From contig JAAFIW010000006.1 of NCBI GenBank assembly GCA_013297875.1, forward strand, positions 124,001 through 188,000: a stretch of 64,000 bases of DNA, read 5' to 3'. A program made the position numbers and the translations under genes. The notes under the pieces were generated by a model. That model was given only the letters and a program-made list of their open reading frames with translations, searched no databases and had not been told where the DNA came from. How positions within the stretch are numbered: the stretch's first letter is position 1; every line of letters begins with the position of its first letter. This DNA comes from Comamonadaceae bacterium (lineage in GTDB: Bacteria > Pseudomonadota > Gammaproteobacteria > Burkholderiales > Burkholderiaceae_C). Positions 42,524-50,596 of the stretch are shown piece by piece.

Positions 42524-42594
42524 TGCCCGGCGTTGTTGACACTTTTGGCTGCGTTGAGTCAAAGACTCTCAGCGCAAAAGGAGGTCAATGCAAA

Positions 42595-42870
42595 TTACTT
42601 CTTGGCAGCGGCCATTTTGGCTTCTTCAGCGCTCAGGCCTTTCATGTCTTTGCAAGTGCCTTTGGCGACATATTTCCACTCGCCTTTGTCATCGCTGACT
42701 TTGGACTGGCCGGCGCAAGAATGGGTACCAGCCAGGTTGGCGCAGTCGTTTTGACCGGCTTTGGCAATGCCGTAGCACTTTTCTTTTTCCTGTGCCATGG
42801 CAGGAGTGGCCACCAACATGGTGGACAGCAGGGAAGCGGCGGCGGCGGCGATCAGAGCACGTTGGTTCAT
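42595..42870 (-). CDS. bufA: bufferin precursor-like protein (BufA, DUF2282)
   Basis: A 91-residue protein with a cleavable signal (cleavage after ATPAMA, residue 26). The mature part has four cysteines (Cys32 KCYG, Cys43 NDCA, Cys52 HSCAG, Cys73 GTCK) in the pattern of DUF2282. Some DUF2282 members are now known as bufferins, RiPPs in which core cysteines become thiooxazoles and bind copper. The usual modifying genes (DUF692 bufB, DUF2063 bufC) are not in the window, so this copy is an orphan. It diverges from a SigF-type sigma gene and has a matching promoter. Confidence 0.85.
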   Translation of the reverse strand: MNQRALIAAAAASLLSTMLVATPAMAQEKEKCYGIAKAGQNDCANLAGTHSCAGQSKVSDDKGEWKYVAKGTCKDMKGLSAEEAKMAAAKK

Positions 42871-42948
42871 TTGAAAACTCCTGGAAAGTAAAGATAAAGG
42901 GTTAGAGAAAGTTTGCAAGCACCTTTGTTCAGCGCTTACGGAATGTAC

Positions 42949-42974
42949 TACGCAGCCATTTCAGCTTTGGTTAC
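42949..42974 (-). promoter_or_regulatory. SigF-type ECF promoter of bufA
   Basis: On the minus strand GTAACC (42974-42969), 16 bases, then CGTA (42952-42949), about 75 bases upstream of the bufA start. The same -35 and spacing occur before the sigma gene. From memory, Caulobacter SigF uses GTAACC-N16-CGAA. Confidence 0.65.
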
Positions 42975-43061
42975 GGCGGTGCCGAAAAAATTTCAAATCT
43001 TTGTGGTTGCACAATCACCCGGCTCGGCTTTGCATGGAAACGCCCTCATCTCAGACACTCT

Positions 43062-43087
43062 GTAACCAAAATGCCATATGGAACGAA
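43062..43087 (+). promoter_or_regulatory. SigF-type autoregulatory promoter
   Basis: GTAACC (43062-43067), 16 bases, then CGAA (43084-43087). The -10 lies inside the first codons of the sigma gene as usually called, implying a later true start. Confidence 0.6.
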
Positions 43088-43668
43088 CAACAGAACAAGC
43101 CGCCCGGCTTAAAGCAGGTGAGAGCCGCTTGCGCCAGCAGTTGCTGGCAGGCCTGGACGGTGATGCGGCGACTTATCACGCCTTTCTGAAAGACATGAGC
43201 GCTCACTTACGTGCGTTTTTACGCAGGCGGTTGATGGCTTTTCCTGATGATGTGGAGGATCTTGTGCAAGAAACCCTGTTGGCACTGCATACCCAGCGCC
43301 ACACCTACCGCCCGGAAGTGCCACTGACGGCCTGGGTGCATGCCATTGCGCGTTACAAGTTGATCGACTTTCTGCGTGCCCGTTCCACCCGTGAGGCACT
43401 GAACGACCCGATTGATGACGAAATGGAGCTGGTGGCCACCAGCGACACCGATGCCGCGATGACCCGGCGCGACCTGCAAACCATGCTGGACACGCTGCCG
43501 GACCACCACCGCTTGCCCATCGTGCACATGAAGTTGCAAGGCCTGTCAGTTGCCGAGACCGCCAAGCTGACGGGCATGTCCGAGTCGGCTGTCAAGGTCG
43601 GCGTACACCGGGGGCTGAAAGCCCTGGCTGCCAAATTGAAAATGGATTCACAAGGAGCACTTGCATGA
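43078..43668 (+). CDS. sigF: SigF-like ECF sigma factor
   Basis: A 196-residue frame (179 if translation begins at TTG 43129). Region 2: DDVEDLVQETLLALHTQRH, then TAWVHAIARYKLIDFLRAR. Region 4: LPDHHRLPIVHMKLQGLSV and ETAKLTGMSESAVKVGVHR. Coupling to a DUF1109 gene is the hallmark of the SigF/NrsF group that responds to metals or oxidants. TTG 43129 has AGGTGAG six bases upstream and lies downstream of the predicted promoter, so it may be the real start. The stop overlaps nrsF (ATGA). Confidence 0.88.
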   Translation: MERTTEQAARLKAGESRLRQQLLAGLDGDAATYHAFLKDMSAHLRAFLRRRLMAFPDDVEDLVQETLLALHTQRHTYRPEVPLTAWVHAIARYKLIDFLRARSTREALNDPIDDEMELVATSDTDAAMTRRDLQTMLDTLPDHHRLPIVHMKLQGLSVAETAKLTGMSESAVKVGVHRGLKALAAKLKMDSQGALA

Positions 43669-44306
43669 AAACCGATGACCTGATTGCCATGCTGGCTACA
43701 GGCCCCACCACCGTTGACCGGGCTGACAATGCCCGGCGTACCGCCCTGCAGTTGGCCTTGGGTGCGCTGATTGCCGGGGTGTTGATGTGGGCCTTGTTTG
43801 GCCTGCGCGTGGACCTGGCCCAAGCCGTGACGCTGCCGATGTTCGGCTTCAAGTTGCTCTTTGCCGTCGCGTTGGCGGCGGCGGGTGCCTGGGCCTTGCA
43901 CCGCCTGGCCACCCCCGGCAGCGCCACCCGCCGCCTGCCATTGGCGGTTGCAACGCCGGTGTTGGTGGTGTGGGGCGTCGCTGCGCTGGCCCTGCTCAGC
44001 GCGCAGCGCGAAACCTGGTCTGCCCAGTTGATGGGCAGCACCTGGGCCCAGTGCCCGCTGAACATTGCGCTGCTGGCCGCCCCCGCCCTGCTGCTGGCCC
44101 TGCACACCCTGAAAAACGCAGCCCCCACCAACCTGCGCGCCGCCGGGGCCGCCGCGGGCCTGTTTGCCGGTGCTGTGTCTGTGTTTGCCTACTCCTGGCA
44201 TTGCCCGGAAATGGGTGCGCCGTTTATGGCGGTGTGGTACGTGCTGGGCATCGCCATACCCACCATCGCCGGGGCCTTGCTGGGCCCACGGGTTTTGCGG
44301 TGGTGA
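43665..44306 (+). CDS. nrsF: NrsF/DUF1109 membrane anti-sigma factor
   Basis: A 213-residue protein with six hydrophobic segments and the DUF1109 pattern: MKTDDLIAMLATGPTTVDR at the start and YSWHCPEMGAPFMAVWYVLG near the end. Its two conserved cysteines (TWAQCP and WHCPE) are the likely sensing residues by which the protein releases SigF. It is coupled to the sigma gene and followed by a terminator. Confidence 0.9.
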   Translation: MKTDDLIAMLATGPTTVDRADNARRTALQLALGALIAGVLMWALFGLRVDLAQAVTLPMFGFKLLFAVALAAAGAWALHRLATPGSATRRLPLAVATPVLVVWGVAALALLSAQRETWSAQLMGSTWAQCPLNIALLAAPALLLALHTLKNAAPTNLRAAGAAAGLFAGAVSVFAYSWHCPEMGAPFMAVWYVLGIAIPTIAGALLGPRVLRW

Positions 44307-44328
44307 GCGGTTGAGTTTTCCAGAGAAC

Positions 44329-44356
44329 AAAAACCGGCCTGCAGGGCCGGTTTTTT
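44329..44356 (+). terminator. Rho-independent terminator after nrsF
   Basis: Stem AAAACCGGCC / GGCCGGTTTT around TGCAG, followed by a T run. Confidence 0.88.
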
Positions 44357-44379
44357 CATGTTTGGGGCCACATTTTCAG

Positions 44380-44436
44380 CCAAATCGGCTACCAGCCCTT
44401 GTATATATTGCTCAAGTAGCTATAAAAACAGTAGCG
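44380..44436 (+). repeat. family A repeat, copy 17
   Basis: CAAATCGGCTACCAGCCCTT, then GTATATATTGCTCAAGTAGC and TATAAAAACAGTAGC. It lies between the convergent nrsF and phnE-like genes. Confidence 0.92.
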
Positions 44437-44452
44437 CCATAATCCTGCCAAC

Positions 44453-45283
44453 TTAGCGCGACAACATCCGCCGCGCCACATAGCTGGCCGCATCCACCCC
44501 CGCCACCAGCATCAGCATGGCCACCAGCACCGAGCTGGTCTCAGCCATCTGAAACAGCCCCAGGTGAAACGCCAGCATCTGGCCCAGGCCGCCGGCGCCC
44601 ACCACGCCGAGCACCGCAGCGGCGCGGATGTTGTTTTCCCAGCGGTACAGGCTGTAGCTGATGAGCTGCGGCAGGATCTGCTGCAGCGTGGCGTAAAGGA
44701 ACACCCGGCCTGCAGCCACGCCGCGCAGGCGCAACGCAAAAGCCGCTTCCGGTGGCGCGTTTTCAATGCTCTCGGCAAACAAACGGCCCAGCACCCCCGT
44801 GGTGTGCAGCGCCAGGGCCAGCGTGCCGGCTAGAGGGCCCAGGCCCGCCGCAATCAGCAGCAGTGCGGCCCATACCAGCTCGGGAATGCTGCGCAGCGCA
44901 TTGAGCACCAAGCGCGTGGGGGTTTTGAAATAGGCGGGGTCGCCTGCGTGGGTCTTGCTGGCGGGCAGTGCCAGCAGCAGCCCGAAAACCGCCGCCAGCA
45001 AGGTGCCCAGGGCCGACATGGCCAGGGTTTCCAGCAGCGCGGGCCACAGCTTGCGCAAAAAGGCGGCGTCAACATTGGGTGCCAACAACTCGCCGACGAA
45101 CTTGCCCATTTTTTGCCAGGCTTGCGGTGCCAGAAACTGCCGCCATTGCAAGTCCAGCGAGGCAAAACTGAGCACCGTGAGTACCAGCAACGCCATCACC
45201 ATCCAGCACGCCACGCAGCGGGCATGGAACAGCGGCGGTGGCAGGCGGTACACCTCGTTGGCGGCCGTCTTTTCGGGCGTCAT
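44453..45283 (-). CDS. phnE: PhnE-type ABC permease, second copy
   Basis: A 276-residue permease with six hydrophobic segments and the EAA loop (ESIENAPPEAAFALRLRGV). PhnE-type permeases pair with PhnC/PhnD to import phosphonate, phosphite or related oxyanions. It overlaps the other permease gene by 4 bases, and both are most likely subunits of one heterodimeric channel. The context beside selenoneine genes suggests a selenium oxyanion as substrate. Confidence 0.88.
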   Translation of the reverse strand: MTPEKTAANEVYRLPPPLFHARCVACWMVMALLVLTVLSFASLDLQWRQFLAPQAWQKMGKFVGELLAPNVDAAFLRKLWPALLETLAMSALGTLLAAVFGLLLALPASKTHAGDPAYFKTPTRLVLNALRSIPELVWAALLLIAAGLGPLAGTLALALHTTGVLGRLFAESIENAPPEAAFALRLRGVAAGRVFLYATLQQILPQLISYSLYRWENNIRAAAVLGVVGAGGLGQMLAFHLGLFQMAETSSVLVAMLMLVAGVDAASYVARRMLSR

Positions 45284-46101
45284 GCCAGCACCTTGCGCAA
45301 CCAGGTGCTCAAGCGGTCAGCCAGCGCCACCAGCAGCATGAACACGATCAGGATGGTCGCCACTTCCGAGCCGTTGAACATCTTCATCGACGAATCCATC
45401 TGTTGACCCAGCCCGCCCGCACCCACAAAGCCCAGCACGGCCGACGAGCGGATCGCGCATTCCCAGCGGTACACGGTGTAGCTGGTGAGTTCGCTCGCGT
45501 TTTGCGGCAGCAGCGCATAGAAAAATGCCTGCAAACGACCCGAGCCGTTGCGCAGCAGGGCTTGCGTGGGCTGGGCGTCGTTGGATTCCAGAATGTCGCC
45601 ATACACCTTGCCCAGCATGCCCGCATAGGTCAGCGCAATCGCCAGCACCCCCGCCGTAGGCCCCAGCCCCACCACCCGCACAAACACCAGCGCCCAGATC
45701 AGCTCCGGCACGCTGCGCAACACCATCAGCAACCAGCGCACCATTTGCCGCGTAACGGCTGGCCCCGTTCCCATGCGCCCTGACAAGCTGGAGATCGACA
45801 GCACCCGTACCGACACCAAAGCCAGCGGCACCGCGAACACAAACGCCAGCGCCAAGCCGGCGGTTGCCATGGCCACCGTGCGCCAGGTTTCGCGGGCAAT
45901 CAGCCAGGCAAATTCAGCGTCGAGCTTGGGTGGGAAGAAGTCGCCCAGAAAGCGCAGCGTGGGTTTCAGGCTGCTGGGGTCCAAAAGCACCCAGGGCTTG
46001 AACTCGGCGAGCACCAACAGGGGCCAGAGGATGACGAGAGCGGCCAGGGTGTAGAAAAGCCTTGGCAGGAAGGCGGGGTCGCGCCGGGCTGCGTGGCTCA
46101 T
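45280..46101 (-). CDS. phnE: PhnE-type ABC permease, first copy
   Basis: A 273-residue permease. Membrane segments lie near residues 20-40, 75-100 and 125-165. The EAA-type loop is GDILESNDAQPTQALLRNGS, and SAVLGFVGAGGLGQQMDSSM is typical of the family C-terminus. Its start overlaps the stop of the nuclease gene upstream by 4 bases (ATGA), so translation of the two is coupled. Confidence 0.88.
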   Translation of the reverse strand: MSHAARRDPAFLPRLFYTLAALVILWPLLVLAEFKPWVLLDPSSLKPTLRFLGDFFPPKLDAEFAWLIARETWRTVAMATAGLALAFVFAVPLALVSVRVLSISSLSGRMGTGPAVTRQMVRWLLMVLRSVPELIWALVFVRVVGLGPTAGVLAIALTYAGMLGKVYGDILESNDAQPTQALLRNGSGRLQAFFYALLPQNASELTSYTVYRWECAIRSSAVLGFVGAGGLGQQMDSSMKMFNGSEVATILIVFMLLVALADRLSTWLRKVLA

Positions 46102-47135
46102 TGCTCGGGATCATCCGCTGGCTTCTGTGGCCAATCCAGCACATGCCGACGCTCCAACTCATCGCGCAGCTCGTCCTCGCTGGGCAGCACCAGTCGGTAT
46201 TTGGAAGCAAAAAGCTGGGTGTTTTCGCTGAGCACCGAGTAGCGCACCAGCGTGTCGTCTTTGTCGGTGCACAAGATGATGCCCAGCGTGGGGTTGTCGC
46301 CCTCGGTGCGTTTGAGGTCGTCAAACAGACGCACATACATGTCCATCTGGCCAATGTCGGCGTGGCTAAGCTTGGTGGTTTTCAGGTCGATGAGAACAAA
46401 GCACTTGAGCAGGTAGTTGTAGAACACCAGATCTACATAGAAGTGCGCCGTTTCCGTGCTGATGCGCACTTGCCGACCCACGAACGAAAAGCCTTTGCCC
46501 AGCTCCATCAAAAAGTCGCGCAGACGCTGGGTGATGGCGTCTTCCAGGGAGCGCTCTTTCGGGGCCGTGTCGTCCAGCCCGAGGAATTCAAGAACGTAGG
46601 GGTCTTTGATGAAGTTAGCGGGGTTCGGTGGTTGGGTGGGCGACGGTTTCTGTGACTTGGGCAGCAAGCGCTCGTAACTCAGCGTATTGATGTTGCGCTC
46701 CAGCAACCGGGTGTTCCAGCCTTGGTCAGCGGCTTCTTGAATGTAGTAGTCGCGCGCGGCTTGGTTTTCAACCCGCATCAATAGCCGCCAATGTGTCCAG
46801 GTCAATTCTCTACGCAGCGCGTAGAGTTTTTCCTCCGTTGGAAAAGTGAGAAAAAACTGCCTGAAATTCCACAGATTGGCTACCGACAAGCCTTTGCCAA
46901 ACTCCTCCCCCAACTGCCGCGCCAGGTTGCGAATCAGGTAGCTGCCGTAGTCCGCCCGATCTTTGCCCCCTTGCTCTTCCTGCACGATGCGCTGGCCGAT
47001 TTGCCAATAGGCCTGAACCATCAGGGCGTTGGTGGCGGCATAGGCCTCGCGGCGGGCGCGTTGCAGGATGGCGCGGACATCGTGCAGAAACGTATCCGAC
47101 GGGTTTGCCGAGTGCTGTGGCTTGATGTTGCTCAT
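46098..47135 (-). CDS. PDDEXK nuclease domain protein (DUF1016/YhcG family)
   Basis: A 345-residue protein. The N-terminal DUF1016_N region (ARREAYAATNALMVQAYWQI, then LARQLGEEFGKGLSVANL) is followed by a C-terminal PD-(D/E)xK nuclease: FYVDLVFYNYLLKCFVLIDLK gives the Asp and Asp-x-Lys positions, then HADIGQMDMYV. Members are linked to DNA processing or mobile-element defence. Here the gene is inserted between the ATPase and permease genes of an uptake transporter, with an ATGA overlap into phnE. That is unexpected for a nuclease. Confidence 0.85.
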   Translation of the reverse strand: MSNIKPQHSANPSDTFLHDVRAILQRARREAYAATNALMVQAYWQIGQRIVQEEQGGKDRADYGSYLIRNLARQLGEEFGKGLSVANLWNFRQFFLTFPTEEKLYALRRELTWTHWRLLMRVENQAARDYYIQEAADQGWNTRLLERNINTLSYERLLPKSQKPSPTQPPNPANFIKDPYVLEFLGLDDTAPKERSLEDAITQRLRDFLMELGKGFSFVGRQVRISTETAHFYVDLVFYNYLLKCFVLIDLKTTKLSHADIGQMDMYVRLFDDLKRTEGDNPTLGIILCTDKDDTLVRYSVLSENTQLFASKYRLVLPSEDELRDELERRHVLDWPQKPADDPEQ

Positions 47136-47166
47136 TGCGCTTATTTCACCAGTAAACCGTACCCAC

Positions 47167-47997
47167 TCACCGGCAATGCATCACCACGGGGGTTGGCGCT
47201 TCGGAAACCAGCTCTACCGGCGGCGCAGGCCCGGTCAACTCATCCAGCTGATTCGCATAAAGCGCCTGCAAACGCTCAGCCGTGACTTGCCCAGCGGGCA
47301 GGTCAAACACCAACTCGCCCGCACGCAGGCCCACGATGCGGGGGAAGTGCTGCAAGGCCATCTCCACATGATGCAGCGTGGCCACCAGCGTTGCGCCGCG
47401 CTCGCGGGCGGCTTGCGTCAAGGTTTGCAAGGCCTGGGTGGCGCGCGTGGGGTCTAGGGCGCTGAGGGGTTCGTCCACCAGAAGCAGCTGCGCTTGCGAG
47501 ACCAGCAGGCGGGCCAGGGCTACGCGCTGGCGCTCGCCGCCGGACAGGCGGTCGACCCGGGCAAACAACTTGTCTTGCGCGTCGAACCGGGCCAGCGCCG
47601 CATCGGCCGCCGCAATATCGGCTGGGTAGAGAAGGCTGCGCAGGCTGGCCGCCAGGCTGATGTGGGGCAGCTTTCCAGCCAGCACGGCGGTGACCACGCG
47701 CTGGCGCGGTGGCAGGGGCGGCACCTGCGGGGCCAGGAACAGCTGGCTGCGCAAGGCGCGCAGCGGCTTGGCAGGCAGAGACCATGGATCTTGTCCACCC
47801 AGTTGTAACTGCCCGGCAGACGGCTTGAGCGCGCAGGCAAGCAGGTGCAGCAAAGTCGTTTTGCCCGCGCCCGAGGGGCCGATGACGGCTAGTTGCTCGC
47901 CTGCGGCCACCTGCAAGCTGACACCGCGCAGGGCGGCAAGCGCAGCCGCTGCGGCGGCTGGGTGGCGGGCCGAGACGCTGTCAAGCGCGAATTTCAT
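47167..47997 (-). CDS. phnC: PhnC-type ABC transporter ATPase
   Basis: A 276-residue ATPase. Walker A is in AVIGPSGAGKTTLLHLLA, signature RLSGGERQRVALARLLV, Walker B AQLLLVDEPLSALD, and H-loop VATLHHVEMAL. The set with PhnD and two PhnE proteins is complete. A C-terminal extension of about 35 residues follows the ATPase core. Confidence 0.88.
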   Translation of the reverse strand: MKFALDSVSARHPAAAAAALAALRGVSLQVAAGEQLAVIGPSGAGKTTLLHLLACALKPSAGQLQLGGQDPWSLPAKPLRALRSQLFLAPQVPPLPPRQRVVTAVLAGKLPHISLAASLRSLLYPADIAAADAALARFDAQDKLFARVDRLSGGERQRVALARLLVSQAQLLLVDEPLSALDPTRATQALQTLTQAARERGATLVATLHHVEMALQHFPRIVGLRAGELVFDLPAGQVTAERLQALYANQLDELTGPAPPVELVSEAPTPVVMHCR

Positions 47998-48006
47998 CGC
48001 GAAAAA

Positions 48007-48054
48007 GTGCTTTCAGCCCAGAGATTCATTGCTGGAGCAGCTATCAAAAAATGA
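48007..48054 (+). repeat. family A repeat, copy 18
   Basis: CAGCCCAGAGATTCATTGCT followed by GGAGCAGCTATCAAAAAATG. It lies between phnD and phnC, next to a family B repeat. Confidence 0.85.
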
Positions 48055-48061
48055 GTAAAGG

Positions 48062-48178
48062 TCAATGACAAATGATCTGCCCTGCGGGCTTGAATGACAG
48101 ATGACTGGCATGCCAATCGCGCAAGGGAGGTCATTTGTCATCAAAGCCGCACCAGCGGCAAAGTCATCCGTCATCGGG
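48062..48178. repeat. family B repeat, copy 2
   Basis: AATGACAAATGATCTGCC, then TGAATGACAGATGACTGG, with inverted GTCATTTGTCATCAAAG and AGTCATCCGTCATCGGG downstream. It occupies the phnD-phnC gap. Confidence 0.65.
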
Positions 48179-49048
48179 TTACTTCAACAAACCCGCACTG
48201 CGCCCCGCCGCCTCAATACCCTTGTAGTTGTCTGCCTTGGTGGCCACAAAGCGCGTGGCGCGCTGCAGCTCCAGAATTTCTTTGCCTTCGGGGGTGGATT
48301 TGTTCAGGTCCAGAAAGGCTTTGCTCAGTTTTTCCTGCATCGCAGCCGGCATGTCGGCATGCACCGTCCAGTTGTAGTCAAAGTAGGGCGGGGTGGTGAA
48401 AAACACGCGCACCTGGGTGGGGTCTACCTTTTTGTCGGCCACAAATTTCTCCCACACCGACATGTTCAAAGCGCCCGCATCGACCTTGCCCGCGGCCACG
48501 GCGGCAATGGTCGCGTCGTGCGCGCCCGAGAAGGCCACGCGCTTGAAGTCTTTGTCGGGGTCGACCTTGGCGTCCAGCAAAAAGCTGCGCGGCATCAGGT
48601 GGCCCGAGGTGCTGGACGGCGAACCGAAGCTCACGGTCTTGCCTTTCAAATCGGCCAGGGTTTTGATGGACGCGTCGGTGGTGATGAAGACCGATTTGAA
48701 GCGCTCGTCTTCTTCTCGCTGCACCAGCGGCACCGCCTTGCCGCCCGAGCGCACGTTGGCCTGCACAAAGGTAAAGCCACCAAACCAGGCCATGTCCACC
48801 TGCTTGTTGGCCAGCGCCTCGACGGAGGCGGCGTAGTCGGTCACGGGGATGAATTCGACCTTCATGCCCAGGCGGCTCTCCAGGTACTTGATCAGCGGCC
48901 CGGCCTTGCGCTGCAATTCGGTGGGGGCTTCGTCGGGGATGGCGGTGAATTTGAAGACGGGGGCTTGGGCTTGGACGCCGAGGGCGGCGACGGCCAGAGA
49001 GGCAGCAAGCAGGGTGCGGCGGGCGATGGAAAACAGGTGAGGGGTCAT
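48179..49048 (-). CDS. phnD: PhnD-like substrate-binding protein, putative selenium oxyanion transporter
   Basis: A 289-residue periplasmic binding protein. The signal peptide (residues 1-27, IARRTLLAASLAVAALGVQA) is followed by FTAIPDEAPTELQRKAGPLI, VDMAWFGGFTFVQANVRSGG and SFGSPSSTSGHLMPRSFLL, all typical of PhnD. As I recall, homologues next to selenoneine genes are annotated as putative selenate-binding proteins. ATG 49048 is chosen at the signal peptide. It follows senA on the same strand after a REPIN-like repeat. True ligand unknown. Confidence 0.85.
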   Translation of the reverse strand: MTPHLFSIARRTLLAASLAVAALGVQAQAPVFKFTAIPDEAPTELQRKAGPLIKYLESRLGMKVEFIPVTDYAASVEALANKQVDMAWFGGFTFVQANVRSGGKAVPLVQREEDERFKSVFITTDASIKTLADLKGKTVSFGSPSSTSGHLMPRSFLLDAKVDPDKDFKRVAFSGAHDATIAAVAAGKVDAGALNMSVWEKFVADKKVDPTQVRVFFTTPPYFDYNWTVHADMPAAMQEKLSKAFLDLNKSTPEGKEILELQRATRFVATKADNYKGIEAAGRSAGLLK

Positions 49049-49156
49049 GTAAAAGGTTCTCGGGGAAGTTGGCAAAGTCACAACGGTTGAATTAAACCTG
49101 AAGCGCTCAAACCTTTGCCGGGACTCGGCCTGGTTGTCGGCGGGGCAGGGAAAAAT

Positions 49157-49235
49157 TGGGGTCAGATCAAAATTTAGGACACGGTCTGAATCGACGGGCA
49201 AGACGCTCGTACGAAATTTTGCTCTGACCCCAATT
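49157..49235. repeat. family C repeat (REPIN-like), copy 2
   Basis: AATTGGGGTCAGATCAAAAT at the left and AATTTTGCTCTGACCCCAAT at the right are inverted arms. A further half unit (CCGACCCCAATT) lies near 49300. It fills the space between senA and phnD. Confidence 0.75.
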
Positions 49236-49315
49236 TGCGGTTCCGGTGCGTCGTATGGGCTGCTCGTGCCCCGGGGCTACCACGTCCTGAACTGTGATCC
49301 GACCCCAATTGCTTG

Positions 49316-50596
49316 TCACCCACCACAACTGCGAAACCCCGCCGCCACGTCGTTGCGATGCGCTTCAAAGAAGTTTCGATACCGCGCATGCGCCAGCCAC
49401 GGCGATGTGGCTGCGCAGGCACCCCGCAGCGCCTGGTGCGTGCCAAACCAGGGCTGGGAATAGTCGCGGTAGGGGTGGGGTACAAAGCCGGGGTAGGCGG
49501 CAAACGAGCTGGCTGTCCATTCCCACACGCTGCCCCAGGCGAAGCCCGGCTGCGTCAAGGCGGCGTATTCCCACTGTGCCTCCGTGGGAAGAGCGCGCCC
49601 GGCCCAGCGGCACCAGGCTTGGGCTTCGTGCAGGCTGAGGTGGGTGGCGCTGGCGGCGGGGTTGAGTGAACACACCGTGCCACTTTCCACGTTATTCGGT
49701 ACTTTCGCCCAGGTAGTTATTGCTGAGTTAGCTCCTGAATCAATAGCATTCGGTTTGAATACTCGGCGCAGGTAGCGTGGGGCTTTCAGGCCGGATTGCT
49801 GCAGCCAGGCCCAACCGGCTGGGCTCCACCACTGCGGGTCTTGGTAGCCGCCCGCTTGAACAAACGGGAGGTAGCGTGACCAGCTTACCGGCGCCGCATC
49901 CATGGTGCAGGCGGCCAATTCAATCGGATGTCTGCCCAGCTCATTGTCAAAAGCAAAGCCTTGCGCTGGGCTGCCCACGACATGGGTTTGCGCGGGCATG
50001 TGCACAGTCGGTATTGGAGTTGTCAACGGGGGCGACGCCAACGCCATGCCAACCTGAATTCCCAAAGTCTGTGCCATGTAGACCGCCGCCTCGTTGTGCA
50101 TGGCTTCGTGCAAGGCCACCAAGCGGAAAAAATACAAATCGTCGTCGCTGGCCTGTAGCGGCAGCTCGTCCAGCAGCCCCAGCGTCTGCGCGTGCGTGGT
50201 GTTCAGAAAGTCGCGGGTGGCGGTCAGATCAGGCAGGGCCAGTTGCCACCGGCTGTCGTGCGGTACCTCGCTCGAGTTGTACCAGGCATCTGCACCGGCC
50301 AGACACGATTTTTCGCGCGTGTGCGCCACATCGCAGGCCACACCGCGTGCGCGCTGGCGGTTGCGCGCCACCCAAAACTCCTGAAACCAGGCCACATGGC
50401 CCCACTCCCACAGCGGCGGATTCAGCTCGGGCCGCTGCGGTACCTGCAACGAGGAGCCCAAGGCTGTCGCGTAGTCGTCGAGCAAAGCCAGGGTGTTGAC
50501 TCGAATGGCTAACAGGGCCTCGCGCACATCGTCGCGCGTGCCGGTTCTCAAGCGTTGCGCTGGCGTAGAGCTATAAACAGGTGATGCAGAAACCAT
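49316..50596 (-). CDS. senA: selenoneine synthase SenA (EgtB-like)
   Basis: A 426-residue non-heme iron enzyme. The DinB-like N-terminal domain holds iron ligands in NPPLWEWGHVAWFQEFW and ALHEAMHNEAAVYMAQ, and the C-terminal FGE/sulfatase-modifying domain has LPTEAQWEYAAL and GSVWEWTASSF. SenA joins a selenosugar to trimethylhistidine, giving selenoneine. The adjacent senB-senC pair distinguishes it from ergothioneine-only EgtB. Residues about 283-300 (AIDSGANSAITTWAKVPN) are an in-frame family A repeat. The given start overlaps the senB start on the other strand by 13 bases; TTG or GTG starts about 17-24 codons further in are possible. Confidence 0.9.
   Translation of the reverse strand: MVSASPVYSSTPAQRLRTGTRDDVREALLAIRVNTLALLDDYATALGSSLQVPQRPELNPPLWEWGHVAWFQEFWVARNRQRARGVACDVAHTREKSCLAGADAWYNSSEVPHDSRWQLALPDLTATRDFLNTTHAQTLGLLDELPLQASDDDLYFFRLVALHEAMHNEAAVYMAQTLGIQVGMALASPPLTTPIPTVHMPAQTHVVGSPAQGFAFDNELGRHPIELAACTMDAAPVSWSRYLPFVQAGGYQDPQWWSPAGWAWLQQSGLKAPRYLRRVFKPNAIDSGANSAITTWAKVPNNVESGTVCSLNPAASATHLSLHEAQAWCRWAGRALPTEAQWEYAALTQPGFAWGSVWEWTASSFAAYPGFVPHPYRDYSQPWFGTHQALRGACAATSPWLAHARYRNFFEAHRNDVAAGFRSCGG
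49697..49748 (+). repeat. family A repeat, copy 19 (inside senA)
   Basis: TTTCGCCCAGGTAGTTATTG, then CTGAGTTAGCTCCTGAATCA and ATAGC. Antisense in senA, frame kept. Confidence 0.75.

Noticed and set aside
44453-49048. Calling the PhnCDE set a phosphonate catabolic locus
   Set aside because: No phn C-P lyase, phosphonatase or ptxD gene is present, and the neighbours are selenoneine genes. Specificity is left open.
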